Shown here: positions 36,123 through 45,013 of the stretch, piece by piece
Layout of the letters: the number at the start of each line of letters is the position of its first letter
Numbering within the stretch: the stretch's first letter is position 1
Assembly (NCBI RefSeq): GCF_019977735.1
Contig: NZ_AP025018.1
Span: forward strand, 10,420,580-10,484,579
DNA length: 64,000 nt
Direction: 5' to 3'
Origin: Calothrix sp. PCC 7716
Lineage (GTDB): Bacteria > Cyanobacteriota > Cyanobacteriia > Cyanobacteriales > Nostocaceae
Program-made: the position numbers and the translations under genes
Notes under the pieces: model-generated
Databases searched by the model: none
Told to the model about the DNA's origin: nothing
The model's input: only the letters and a program-made list of their open reading frames with translations

Positions 36123-37115
36123 ATGCCGACTATATCTGTAGTTATTCCAACCTATAATAATCAAACAACAATATTAGAAACTATAAAATCAATTCAAAAA
36201 CAAAGCTTTTTTGATTATGAAATTGTAGTTATCAATGATGGCTCTACAGACAATACTTTAAAAATTTTAAATAGTATTGAAGATGAAAGAGTCAAAGTTT
36301 TTACTTATGAAAATAGTGGTGTTTCTACAGCGCGTAATCGTGGAATATCAGTAGCAAAAGGAAAATATATCGCTTTTTTAGATGGCGATGACTTATGGAC
36401 ACAAAATAAATTAGAGCTTCAATATTCAGCCCTAGAAAAACATCCTGAAGCCGGGTTAGCTTATAGCTTGACTTATATTATGAGTGAAAACGGCGAACAA
36501 GTTCACAAATGTGACCCTATATATTATGAAGGAAATGTTTATACTAAATTACTTGCTGGTAATTTTATTATAGGTATATCTTCTAATATTTTAGTTCGCA
36601 AAGCAGCTATCGATTCTGTTGGTCTTTTTGATACAAGCTTGAGTCATTATGAAGATTGGGATTGGTGTCTACGATTAGCGAGCAAATGGTCATTTGTTGC
36701 TGTACCTGAGTATCAAGTTTTTTACCGTTTATCTTCAGGTTCTGCTTCAACTAATATCGAAGCATTTGAAAAATCTGTACTCACCGTTATAAACAGAGCT
36801 ATTCAAAATGCTCCGCAAGGAATTGAATCTTTATCAAAAATCAGATCAAAAAGTATTGCAAATTGTCACTTATACTGGAGTCAACTATATTTAACTCGCG
36901 TTCCAGGTTTCAAAGGAGTTACACAATCTCGTTATCACCTGCTAAAAGCGGCTCATTTATATCCAAAAGTTATCCTCAAAAAATACGCTCTTATTCTGGT
37001 AGTTAAGTTAATTGCAATGCATTTTCTTACACCTGAAGTTGCAGGAAGAATACTAAATTTTATTACTAATTCACGTGCAATGCCAGCCCAAAAAACAAAT
37101 CTTATTAAATCTTAG
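36123..37115 (+). CDS. GT2 glycosyltransferase A
   Basis: 330 residues, GT-A fold: ISVVIPTYNN at the start, VINDGSTDN near 37, the metal motif FLDGDDLW near 88, and EDWDWCLRL as the acceptor-side acid motif near 176. It is soluble or peripheral at the membrane. It should add one sugar of the repeating unit. Less similar to the next two GT2 genes than they are to each other. Confidence 0.88.
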   Translation: MPTISVVIPTYNNQTTILETIKSIQKQSFFDYEIVVINDGSTDNTLKILNSIEDERVKVFTYENSGVSTARNRGISVAKGKYIAFLDGDDLWTQNKLELQYSALEKHPEAGLAYSLTYIMSENGEQVHKCDPIYYEGNVYTKLLAGNFIIGISSNILVRKAAIDSVGLFDTSLSHYEDWDWCLRLASKWSFVAVPEYQVFYRLSSGSASTNIEAFEKSVLTVINRAIQNAPQGIESLSKIRSKSIANCHLYWSQLYLTRVPGFKGVTQSRYHLLKAAHLYPKVILKKYALILVVKLIAMHFLTPEVAGRILNFITNSRAMPAQKTNLIKS

Positions 37116-37175
37116 CTTTTCTTTTTATTAAGTTTGAAGATATTTATTGTAACTCAAAACAGATGTTAATTAATC

Positions 37176-38207
37176 ATGAAAAAAGTTTCCGTAATTATTC
37201 CCGTATATAATGCTGAAAAGTATGTTGCACTAACAGTTGAATCGGTATTATTGCAAACCTATAAAAATATTGAAATTCTAATAATTGACGATGGTTCTCC
37301 TGACCAAAGCATACAGGCTTGTCAACAATTCACAGACCCTAGAATTAAAATAATTAGACAGAAAAACCAAGGAGTTTCAGCAGCAAGAGATACAGGTATT
37401 CGTCATGCTCAAGGTGATTATTTTGCTTTTATAGATGCAGATGATATTTGGATACCTGAAAAGCTAGAAAAACATGTAGAACATTTAGATAATTCTCCTA
37501 ACGTTGGAATAAGCTTTAGTCGTTCTGCTCTGATAAATGAACTTGGGCAATCTTTAAATATATATCAAATGCCTAAGTTGAAAGAGATTGAAGTATCTGA
37601 TTTACTCTACACTAACCCACTTGGAAATGGTTCATCTGGAGTGTTTAGACGAGAAGTTTTTGAGGCCATAGCTTTTAAAGAAGACTCTAATACAGAAAAG
37701 TATTGTTACTTTGACACTAAATTTACTGTGTTAGAAGATATTGAGTGTTGGCTGCGTATAGCTATTCAAACCATTTGGAAGTTTGAAGGTATTCCTGAAG
37801 TATTAACTTTATACAGAGTTAATCCTGAAAGCCGTTCGGGGGATTTACTAAAAGCCATAGATTATTGGGAAAAAATAGATGAAAAGACACGCTCATATGC
37901 ACCAGAACTAATAGATAAATGGAAACATCAAGCTATGGCTTATCGATTGCGAGATTTAGCGCGCGAAGCTGTACGTAGACAAGCTGGTTCTATTGCTGTA
38001 AAAGTGATTAATCAAGCTTTAAAATTTAACTGGCGCCTGCTATTAACAGAACCGCTAACAACAAGTTTGACATTGGTAATGTCTTACTTACTTTGGTTAA
38101 TGCCAAAATCTTTGTACTTTCAAGTCGAACATTTGATTTTAAAAGCAAAAGGCTTTATCCAAAGACGCAAAATGCAAGACGATTTGTCTGCGACAATGAA
38201 TGCGTAG
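37176..38207 (+). CDS. GT2 glycosyltransferase B (duplicate pair member)
   Basis: 343 residues, with VSVIIPVYNAEKYVALTVES, IIDDGSPDQS, FIDADDIW as metal motif and LEDIECWLRI as the catalytic acid region. It ends in a helical segment with hydrophobic LVMSYLLWLMP near 305. The product of the following gene is a clear paralogue over its whole length. Confidence 0.88.
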   Translation: MKKVSVIIPVYNAEKYVALTVESVLLQTYKNIEILIIDDGSPDQSIQACQQFTDPRIKIIRQKNQGVSAARDTGIRHAQGDYFAFIDADDIWIPEKLEKHVEHLDNSPNVGISFSRSALINELGQSLNIYQMPKLKEIEVSDLLYTNPLGNGSSGVFRREVFEAIAFKEDSNTEKYCYFDTKFTVLEDIECWLRIAIQTIWKFEGIPEVLTLYRVNPESRSGDLLKAIDYWEKIDEKTRSYAPELIDKWKHQAMAYRLRDLAREAVRRQAGSIAVKVINQALKFNWRLLLTEPLTTSLTLVMSYLLWLMPKSLYFQVEHLILKAKGFIQRRKMQDDLSATMNA

Positions 38208-38271
38208 AAAGCGGGTTTCTTAAAAGTTTTCTTGACATATGAATTTTCCCTGAAATGATTTAGTTAATTGT

Positions 38272-39249
38272 ATGAAACAAGTTTCCGTAATTATCCCTGT
38301 ATATAACGCCGAAAAGTATGTTGCCGCAACAGTTAATTCTGTTCTGTCACAAACCTATCAAAACTTTGAAATTATTATTATCGATGATGGCTCTATTGAT
38401 GGCAGCATAGAAATTTGCCGACAGTTCAAAGATTCAAGAATCAAAATTATTCATCAAGCCAATAGAGGACTACCAGGAGCTAGAAATACGGGCATTCGCC
38501 ATGCTCAAGGTGACTATATAGCTTTTGTAGATGCGGATGACATCTGGACTCCAGACAAACTAGAAAAACACGTCAAACATCTTGACAATTCACCAACTGT
38601 AGGAATTAGCTTTTGTTATTCTGCATTTATTAACGAACAGGGCAATTTAACAGGACTTTATCAAAAACCTCGCAAACTTCACGACATCACACCCTCATAT
38701 GTACTATGTCGTAATCCTGTCGGTAATGGTTCAGCAGCAGTTATAAAACGTGAAGTCTTTGAAGCAATTAAATTTCAAGATAATCTGTACGGCGCCACCG
38801 AAGATTACTACTTTGATGAAGCTTTGCGTCGTGCTGAAGATATCGAATGTTGGCTACGAATCTCTATTCTGACTCACTGGCGCCACGAAGGAATTCCAGA
38901 AGTACTGACTTTGTACAGAATAACTTCAGGAGGACTATCTGCGAATGCTTTGAAACAATTAGAGGCGTTAGAAACGGTAATAGAAAAAACTCGTTCCTAT
39001 GCTCCAGATATCATCGCACACTGTGAAAAAGCTGCAAAAGCTTATCATATGCGTTATACAGCGCGTCGTTTGGTGAGCTTGGGTGACGGAATAACTGCTG
39101 CAAAGCTGTTCAACCTTGTTCTAATCAATCATTGGCATATTTTATTAGAAGAACCAGGTAAAACTGTAATAACTGGTGTTGCAGCTTATCTACTCTGGTT
39201 CATAAACCCTATAAAAGCCACTTTCCGTAAACCACAATTATCCACTTGA
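38272..39249 (+). CDS. GT2 glycosyltransferase C (duplicate pair member)
   Basis: 325 residues; starts MKQVSVIIPVYNAEKYVAAT and shares RHAQGDY, DADDIW, LEKHV and HLDNSP with the previous gene. Metal motif FVDADDIW and acid motif AEDIECWLRI are intact. The pair most likely arose by tandem duplication; differences in the acceptor-binding C-terminal half suggest different acceptors. Confidence 0.88.
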   Translation: MKQVSVIIPVYNAEKYVAATVNSVLSQTYQNFEIIIIDDGSIDGSIEICRQFKDSRIKIIHQANRGLPGARNTGIRHAQGDYIAFVDADDIWTPDKLEKHVKHLDNSPTVGISFCYSAFINEQGNLTGLYQKPRKLHDITPSYVLCRNPVGNGSAAVIKREVFEAIKFQDNLYGATEDYYFDEALRRAEDIECWLRISILTHWRHEGIPEVLTLYRITSGGLSANALKQLEALETVIEKTRSYAPDIIAHCEKAAKAYHMRYTARRLVSLGDGITAAKLFNLVLINHWHILLEEPGKTVITGVAAYLLWFINPIKATFRKPQLST

Positions 39250-39330
39250 CCTTAGCCAGAAACCGGGTTTTTTTGTATTCTTTGTCTTGTTTCCCTATTA
39301 ATTTTTTATCAGTCAAAAAACCATCAGAGT

Positions 39331-40263
39331 ATGAAAATATGTTTCCTGATTCAAACTTATAAAAATCCGGAGCAAATATATCGACTTATTCGTAATATAA
39401 AAAGCTCAAGCTCAAACTCAATAATTATATTGAGTCATAATTCGGCTTATTGCACTCTAGATATATCCAGATTGGAACAATATTCAGATATTTATTTATT
39501 TAACGTCACAACACGTAGAGGAGATTTTTCGATACTTCGAGAATATTTATCAACTATTAATTGGGTATTTAGTAATAATCTAGATTTTGATTGGTTTATT
39601 AATCTAACAGGACAAGATTATCCAACTCAACCTATTTCAGAGCTAGAAATTTTGTTATCTACAACTAGTTACGACGCTTATCTTGAGTATTTTAAAGCGT
39701 TCTCCAAAGAAACTTTATGGACTATTAAGCAAGGCTATGATAGATATTTATACAAGTATCAAGTAAATTCAACCAATTTCCGTAATTGGTTAAAAGTCTT
39801 CTTAAAATCATTAAAAGTAATTAATTACTTTCAGGCAATTTTGCGAATTCATTTTATTTATGGTTTGCTAATGATAGGAAACAAAGTTAAATCTCCCTTT
39901 AATGACGAATTTATTTGTTATGGAGGCTCTTATTTTTCTATTCTGTCTAAAAAATGCCTTGAATATATACATGACTTTACTCAAAAGCATCCCGATATTC
40001 TTGAGCATTATAAATATGTAATCAACCCTGAAGAATCTTTTCTTCAGACTGTACTAGTCAACAGTAAACTGTTCAATTTATCGAATGAATCTAAACATTA
40101 TATAAATTTCTCTAAAACTACTTATGGTAGTCCAGCAACTCTAACCAAGGATGATTATACTTTAATGAAACAAAATCAATATTATTTCGCACGTAAATTT
40201 GATATTGACATTGATAGTACTATTTTAGACATTTTAGACCAAAACATTTTGGTAAAAACTTAG
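39331..40263 (+). CDS. GT14 branching-type N-acetylglucosaminyltransferase
   Basis: 310 residues of the core-2/I-branching (PF02485) family: MKICFLIQTYKNPEQI, then FINLTGQDYPTQPI near 92, and GGSYFSILSKKCLEYI near 195. Members transfer GlcNAc or xylose using inverting chemistry without a DxD motif. It would introduce a branch or side sugar on the polymer. AT-rich, 81 bp after the GT2 gene. Confidence 0.82.
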   Translation: MKICFLIQTYKNPEQIYRLIRNIKSSSSNSIIILSHNSAYCTLDISRLEQYSDIYLFNVTTRRGDFSILREYLSTINWVFSNNLDFDWFINLTGQDYPTQPISELEILLSTTSYDAYLEYFKAFSKETLWTIKQGYDRYLYKYQVNSTNFRNWLKVFLKSLKVINYFQAILRIHFIYGLLMIGNKVKSPFNDEFICYGGSYFSILSKKCLEYIHDFTQKHPDILEHYKYVINPEESFLQTVLVNSKLFNLSNESKHYINFSKTTYGSPATLTKDDYTLMKQNQYYFARKFDIDIDSTILDILDQNILVKT

Positions 40264-40269
40264 TAAATA

Positions 40270-40292
40270 TGGGTAGGCAAAATGCCTACCCA
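40270..40292. terminator. Hairpin TGGGTAGGCAAAATGCCTACCCA
   Basis: A perfect 9-bp stem (TGGGTAGGC/GCCTACCCA) with a 5-base loop, 7 bp after the GT14 stop. There is no T-run on the plus strand, so it may attenuate or protect the transcript, or be a dispersed repeat. Confidence 0.6.
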
Positions 40293-40374
40293 CAAGCAAT
40301 GCATAAAGTTTAGAACTAAAATTGCTCTCTATCTCTTGTTTTCTCAAATAACTACTTAATTATATAATAAGACA

Positions 40375-41181
40375 ATGAATCGAGTTAAACTATTTAATTT
40401 GACTATTGATAACATCACAATGTATCAATTACTCAAAAAACTAAAATTTGGTGGTATTGTATTTACTCCTAATGTAAACCATATAATTCAGCTACAAAGA
40501 AATTTAAATTTTTATGATGCTTATCAAGAAGCAGATTACATAGTTTGCGATAGTAAAATACTTATGTTTACATCTAAGTTGTTAGGTATACCCATTCAAG
40601 AAAAGATATCTGGCTCAGATTTATTGCCAGCTTTCTATAATTATTATAAAGATGACGAAGATATCAAAATATTTTTGTTAGGAGGAATTGGAGAAGTCGG
40701 GTATACTGCCCAGCGTAATATCAATTCCAAGATAGGGCGTAATATCGTTATTGCAACTTATTCTCCACCAATGGGGTTTGAGAAAAACGAAAAAGAATGT
40801 CAAAATATAATAGAGTTAATTAATGACTCAGGAGCAACAGTTTTAGCAATTGGAGTAGGCGCCCCTAAGCAAGAAATGTGGATTTCTAAGTATAGACATA
40901 AATTAAAAAACATCAAAATTTTCTTAGCAATCGGCGCCACCATCAATTTTGAAGCAGGAACAATAACACGGGCGCCAAAATGGATGAGCCAAGTTGGTCT
41001 AGAGTGGTTATATAGACTTTCCACTGAACCAACTCGACTCTGGAAGAGATATTTGCTCGATGCGGCGCCATTCTTCTGGTTAGTTCTTAAACAAAAATTT
41101 AGATTCTATAAAAACCCTTGGTCAGCAGACCCGAATATTTCTACTAGTACTATTGCAGAATACGAGAGAGCCAGGTTGTAG
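40375..41181 (+). CDS. WecG/TagA/CpsF family glycosyltransferase (GT26)
   Basis: 268 residues: FTPNVNHIIQLQRN, then YIVCDSKILMF, KISGSDLLPAF, LAIGVGAPKQEMW and FLAIGATINFEAG, with RAPKWMSQVGLEWLYRL toward the end, all typical of GT26. Members use UDP-ManNAcA, UDP-ManNAc or UDP-glucose on lipid-linked acceptors. It likely adds an early sugar of the exopolysaccharide unit. Last intact gene of the locus. Confidence 0.92.
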   Translation: MNRVKLFNLTIDNITMYQLLKKLKFGGIVFTPNVNHIIQLQRNLNFYDAYQEADYIVCDSKILMFTSKLLGIPIQEKISGSDLLPAFYNYYKDDEDIKIFLLGGIGEVGYTAQRNINSKIGRNIVIATYSPPMGFEKNEKECQNIIELINDSGATVLAIGVGAPKQEMWISKYRHKLKNIKIFLAIGATINFEAGTITRAPKWMSQVGLEWLYRLSTEPTRLWKRYLLDAAPFFWLVLKQKFRFYKNPWSADPNISTSTIAEYERARL

Positions 41182-41209
41182 TAACTATATATTGCTCTCT
41201 TTTATAAAT

Positions 41210-42103
41210 ATGTCGCGCAAAAAAGAAAGTGGGTGTGGATGGGGGAGTATTCCAATCTCGGTAATTATAGCTGCCCTTGGCGGTGGTTATTGGTGGTTTA
41301 TTCATTTAGGCAATTTTAATATCAGCAAATTCCTACCTAATAACCAGCAAATAACTGCTCCGACTTTGCTTCATGCGCCTATAGTGAATGATATAGTTAC
41401 TACCCCCCTACCAAAGGCGCCGATTGTTTCAAACAATACACCAACAAGCACTCCACAAGCATTACCTCAAACAGCTTGGGATAAAAAAGTAATTAGAGGA
41501 ATTTATTTAAGTAGATATCAAATAACGAATAATGCAGACGAGCAAACAATTCGTCAACGAGTTCGTAATTATCGCGCCCAAGGAATTAACACCATTATTC
41601 ATGGAGTATGGGGTAATGGTTGTACAATGTATAATAGTGAAGTGACACAGCAAATTCTTGGTTATAAAAGTTGCCCCAATCAGTTTCAAGAGCAATGGTT
41701 AGATTGGTTAATAGATGAAGCGCACAAACAAGGAATGCAAGTTCACGCCTATTTCGAGAAAGGCATTAAAATAGATAAAAACAGCCCAATATTTGACTTA
41801 CCAATTTCTAAAAAGTGGATTGTACCTGGAGTCGATAGAACCTATGCAGGAATTGACCACTATGTATTAGATGTAGAAATTCCAGAAGTGTGTAGATAGA
41901 GCCTTTATTCAAGCATATAACGATGCCAACTTCAACCAAGAATTAGAATACGCAGAGAATTACGCAGGAGTCGCAATTCTAGATAAACAATTAAATCGCC
42001 TCAAACAACTAGCTGACAACACCAAAATTCAGAGTATTTTAGTATTCCCCTTAGAAGGCAAACCAGAACAAACCGCAACCGCAATCAAATACATCACAAA
42101 GTA
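41210..42103 (+). pseudogene. TIM-barrel/glycosidase-like exported protein, broken by internal deletion
   Basis: ATG at 41210 begins MSRKKESGCGWGSIPISVII, a membrane anchor (about 10-32), then a Pro/Thr linker and a domain with VIRGIYLSRYQITNN, GINTIIHGVWGNGC and VHAYFEKGIKID. The frame stops at 41899 after DVEIPEV. From 41890 a different frame continues VDRAFIQAYND and ends with SILVFPLEGKPEQTA at 42103, the expected C-terminus. An out-of-frame deletion of the middle of the gene, probably of tens to a hundred codons, explains this. The family resembles glycoside-hydrolase-like barrel proteins common beside cyanobacterial polysaccharide genes; the exact family is uncertain. Confidence 0.65.
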
Positions 42104-42122
42104 GTATTATAAATCTAGCTAA

Positions 42123-42171
42123 ACTCCTAACTCCTAACTCCTAACTCCTAACTCCTAACTCCTAACTCCTA
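42123..42171. repeat. Seven tandem copies of heptamer ACTCCTA
   Basis: Seven perfect copies of ACTCCTA stand between the broken gene and rbgA, ending 10 bp before the rbgA ATG. It is a short tandem repeat typical of Nostocales but of a different sequence from the GAGTGCT type seen elsewhere here. Confidence 0.95.
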
Positions 42172-42181
42172 ACTTAAATCA

Positions 42182-43078
42182 ATGGGAATAACACAAAACT
42201 ACAAATTAAATACTATCCAGTGGTACCCAGGTCACATAGCCAAAGCAGAAAAGCAACTAAAAGAGCAGCTAAAGCTTGTTGACGTGGTACTAGAAGTGCG
42301 TGATGCGCGTATCCCAGTATCTACCCATCACCCACAATTACAAGAATGGATAGGAAACAAATCCCGCGTTTTAGTAATCAACCGCTTCGACATGATTTTA
42401 CCGCAAACGAAGCAAGCCTGGATAAAATGGTTTAAGCGACAAGGTGAAGTCCCTTACTATACCAATGCTCAACATGGGCAAGGTGTACCAGCAGTACTCA
42501 AAGCCGCTCAAGCTGAGGGTGTGCAATTAAATGAGCGTCGCAAAAGCAGAGGAATGCTACCACGTCCCGTCCGTGCGGTTGTAATTGGTTTCCCTAATGT
42601 TGGAAAATCGGCATTAATTAACCGTATACTAGGAAAGCGCGTAGTTGAAAGTGCCGCACGTCCTGGTGTAACACGTTCGCTACGTTGGGTAAGAATTTCT
42701 GATGAATTAGAATTACTCGATGCACCCGGAGTAATTCCTTTAAAACTACAAAATCAAGATGCTGCCGTCAAATTAGCGATTTGCGATGATATCGGTGATG
42801 CATCGTATGATAATCAGTTAGTCGCCGCCGCTTTTCTTGATATAATTAGTTATTTAGAAGCAGTGGCGCCAGAACTATTACCAAAACAACCATTAAACGA
42901 GCGTTATAAGCTAGACCCAACAGAGCATACAGGTGAAGGTTATCTTCATGCTCTAGCAGAACATCGTTACAAAGGAGATGTCGAACGCACCGCACGTCAG
43001 CTACTCACAGACTATCGCAAAGGATTTCTAGGTCAAATACCCCTAGAAATACCCACTCAGTTCAGCGGTGAGGAATAA
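42182..43078 (+). CDS. rbgA: Ribosome biogenesis GTPase RbgA/YlqF
   Basis: 298 residues with a circularly permuted GTPase domain: NRFD (G4 position, usually NKxD) near 62, then G1 GFPNVGKSALIN near 138, and G3 DAPG near 180. IQWYPGHIAKA at the N-terminus is the RbgA signature. RbgA assists a late step of 50S subunit assembly. The seven ACTCCTA repeats lie directly where a ribosome site would be expected. Confidence 0.92.
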   Translation: MGITQNYKLNTIQWYPGHIAKAEKQLKEQLKLVDVVLEVRDARIPVSTHHPQLQEWIGNKSRVLVINRFDMILPQTKQAWIKWFKRQGEVPYYTNAQHGQGVPAVLKAAQAEGVQLNERRKSRGMLPRPVRAVVIGFPNVGKSALINRILGKRVVESAARPGVTRSLRWVRISDELELLDAPGVIPLKLQNQDAAVKLAICDDIGDASYDNQLVAAAFLDIISYLEAVAPELLPKQPLNERYKLDPTEHTGEGYLHALAEHRYKGDVERTARQLLTDYRKGFLGQIPLEIPTQFSGEE

Positions 43079-43109
43079 CGAAGGTTGGGTGCAACCCCAA
43101 CCCAACTAA

Positions 43110-44609
43110 TTAATTACTCAATATCAAAGTTCGTGCTTTAAACACCAACGCTGTACAAGCAGTAAAAAATACTCCCAGCATTAAATTCACCAAGCTAAAA
43201 CTCTTATCACTAGCATGAATTAAAATACTTTCAATTATCAAAGAAGGTAAAACGGCGCCAGAAATAAGTAGAATCAAATTAAACGCTTTGCGCTTAACCA
43301 TGATAATCAATACTGTTAAATACAATCCTAACGGAATAAAAGTAATTGCATACGCAAAAACTTTTAGATTATTAGGATACAGTTCTAACAAGTTAAACAA
43401 ATAAACATTTTCTGGTTTATCGACATTTACCTGAATTTTACCCTTCGCATAACTAATAATTATACGACGTGGAGTAGTATCAGAGAACACATTAGGCACC
43501 GACAAGTTAATCTCCGAACCATTTTGTCCAGTTATAGGAGTTCGCAAACGCAGCGATAAATTAGTATTATCTTGACCAATAGTAAAATTTCGATGCATCG
43601 GGTCACCAGAAACAGAAATTATCCGTGCAGGCCCTTTCTGCAAAACATTAGCAGACGCGACAGTAGTAATAATTGTAAATTCTGAAGTTTCACTAATTCT
43701 TTGATTAATTAATTTAACTGCTTTTTCTGTCTTTAACCAGCGACTCGAATCAACAGATATACCTTTTTGATTGCTGCTTGAACCGTTAGATACTTGTCCT
43801 TGCCATAATAAATCAGGTTGTTTCCCAGTAATATCGCGATAGTTATCTTTCCCATCAAATTTATATTTTGCTAATAGTGCATCATTTGTACTAGCTAAAT
43901 AATTAGGGTTAGAGAAAACTTTTTTAATTTCGCTATCAGAAAAAGCTTTATCAGCAATAGCTATTTGCGATACACTTCCTTGCCAAGGTCTATCACCAGT
44001 TCGTTCATTACCAATCACCAAAGGAAAATTTGTGTTCCATTGGCTTAAACTAATATTGTTTTCCCACGAAATACCAACAAAAAACGCCAAAATAATATAT
44101 CCAGTCAAAAATCCTACAATACCTGCACGAGAATTACTGACGCGGCTATTTTGGATATAATCAAGCGTAGAACGAAATTGACGTGTGTCTAATATATAAA
44201 GACTAAGCAACCCAACAAAACTACCCAGCGTGTTATTAAAAATATCAGCAGGAGTAGGGTCTCGTGAAGGTAAAAACGATTGTAAAAATTCTACCGTAAA
44301 AGATAAACAGGCGCCAGTGGCAATCACAGCAAGTACTTGAATTAATGGCGAAACATTTTTTCTAATTAAAATACTTGCAACACCGAAACCAAGCGGCATA
44401 AACAGTAAAATATTATTTACTTGGTCATTAAAAAAACTCGTGTTGTCAAATCGCTCAAAAATGGCGCCAAGCGAAAAATTATCTGGTACTGAAAAATTAA
44501 ACGGGTATAATGTTGCAATTAAAACTGCTGCAATACCAACAAACACCAACAATAAATCTGCTGGAAAACCCCAAATTAGTAAGACGGAAGATGCTTTGTT
44601 TCGTTTCAT
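43110..44609 (-). CDS. VanZ-like membrane protein with LamG-type domain
   Basis: 499 residues. The first half is VanZ-like with several membrane segments (NNILLFMPLGFGVAS, FTVEFLQSFLPSRDPTPADI near 120). A LamG/concanavalin-type domain (about 190-395, WQGSVSQIAIADKAFSD) must lie outside the cytoplasm, followed by three more membrane segments. The combination suggests a sugar- or polymer-binding envelope protein. Whether it works with the nearby polysaccharide locus is inference. It converges on rbgA with a GGTTGGG/CCCAACC hairpin at about 43082-43103. Confidence 0.8.
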   Translation of the reverse strand: MKRNKASSVLLIWGFPADLLLVFVGIAAVLIATLYPFNFSVPDNFSLGAIFERFDNTSFFNDQVNNILLFMPLGFGVASILIRKNVSPLIQVLAVIATGACLSFTVEFLQSFLPSRDPTPADIFNNTLGSFVGLLSLYILDTRQFRSTLDYIQNSRVSNSRAGIVGFLTGYIILAFFVGISWENNISLSQWNTNFPLVIGNERTGDRPWQGSVSQIAIADKAFSDSEIKKVFSNPNYLASTNDALLAKYKFDGKDNYRDITGKQPDLLWQGQVSNGSSSNQKGISVDSSRWLKTEKAVKLINQRISETSEFTIITTVASANVLQKGPARIISVSGDPMHRNFTIGQDNTNLSLRLRTPITGQNGSEINLSVPNVFSDTTPRRIIISYAKGKIQVNVDKPENVYLFNLLELYPNNLKVFAYAITFIPLGLYLTVLIIMVKRKAFNLILLISGAVLPSLIIESILIHASDKSFSLVNLMLGVFFTACTALVFKARTLILSN

Positions 44610-44986
44610 TATCTATTAATATCTAGTCGCTAAAATATTTTGTCTATATAATATTGACTAAAAAAAGGTCAAGATAGAATAAAGCCGTTGTAAAGAATAT
44701 GCAAAAATACTTATTATATTTTTATTTGTATAAAAAATAACAATAAATTAAGTATCTCGCCTGACTTACACTACTCGCTTGACCTACGCCAATAAGCTAT
44801 ACTCTAGTTGAAATTACTCAGATTAAATTTTTGTGTAAGCTATCTAGTACTTTTAACCTTGCATTTCTGGAATTAGATTGCGAAAATATTATGTGCTTTA
44901 TATTACTAATATCAAGGAGTGTAAGCTCAAAATGACTAATCAATTACCAAGCCAACAGGCTGCTGAGTTAAGATGCTAGCACAACT
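44610..44986. other. Divergent intergenic region with an upstream micro-ORF
   Basis: 377 bp between VanZ/LamG and the cyclase gene. At 44932-44979 a 15-codon frame (MTNQLPSQQAAELRC) is preceded by a strong ribosome site AAGGAG and ends 34 bp before the cyclase ATG. It is either a leader peptide or the original start of the cyclase, now shifted by one frame. Nothing else was seen. Confidence 0.5.
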
Positions 44987-45013
44987 TTGCCCTGGATGGA
45001 GTTTTCGTCACCC

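Noticed and set aside
42118-42175. Possible CRISPR array because of regular direct repeats
   Set aside because: The unit is 7 bp without spacers, so this is a short tandem repeat, not CRISPR. No other repeat in the window shows repeat-spacer periodicity.
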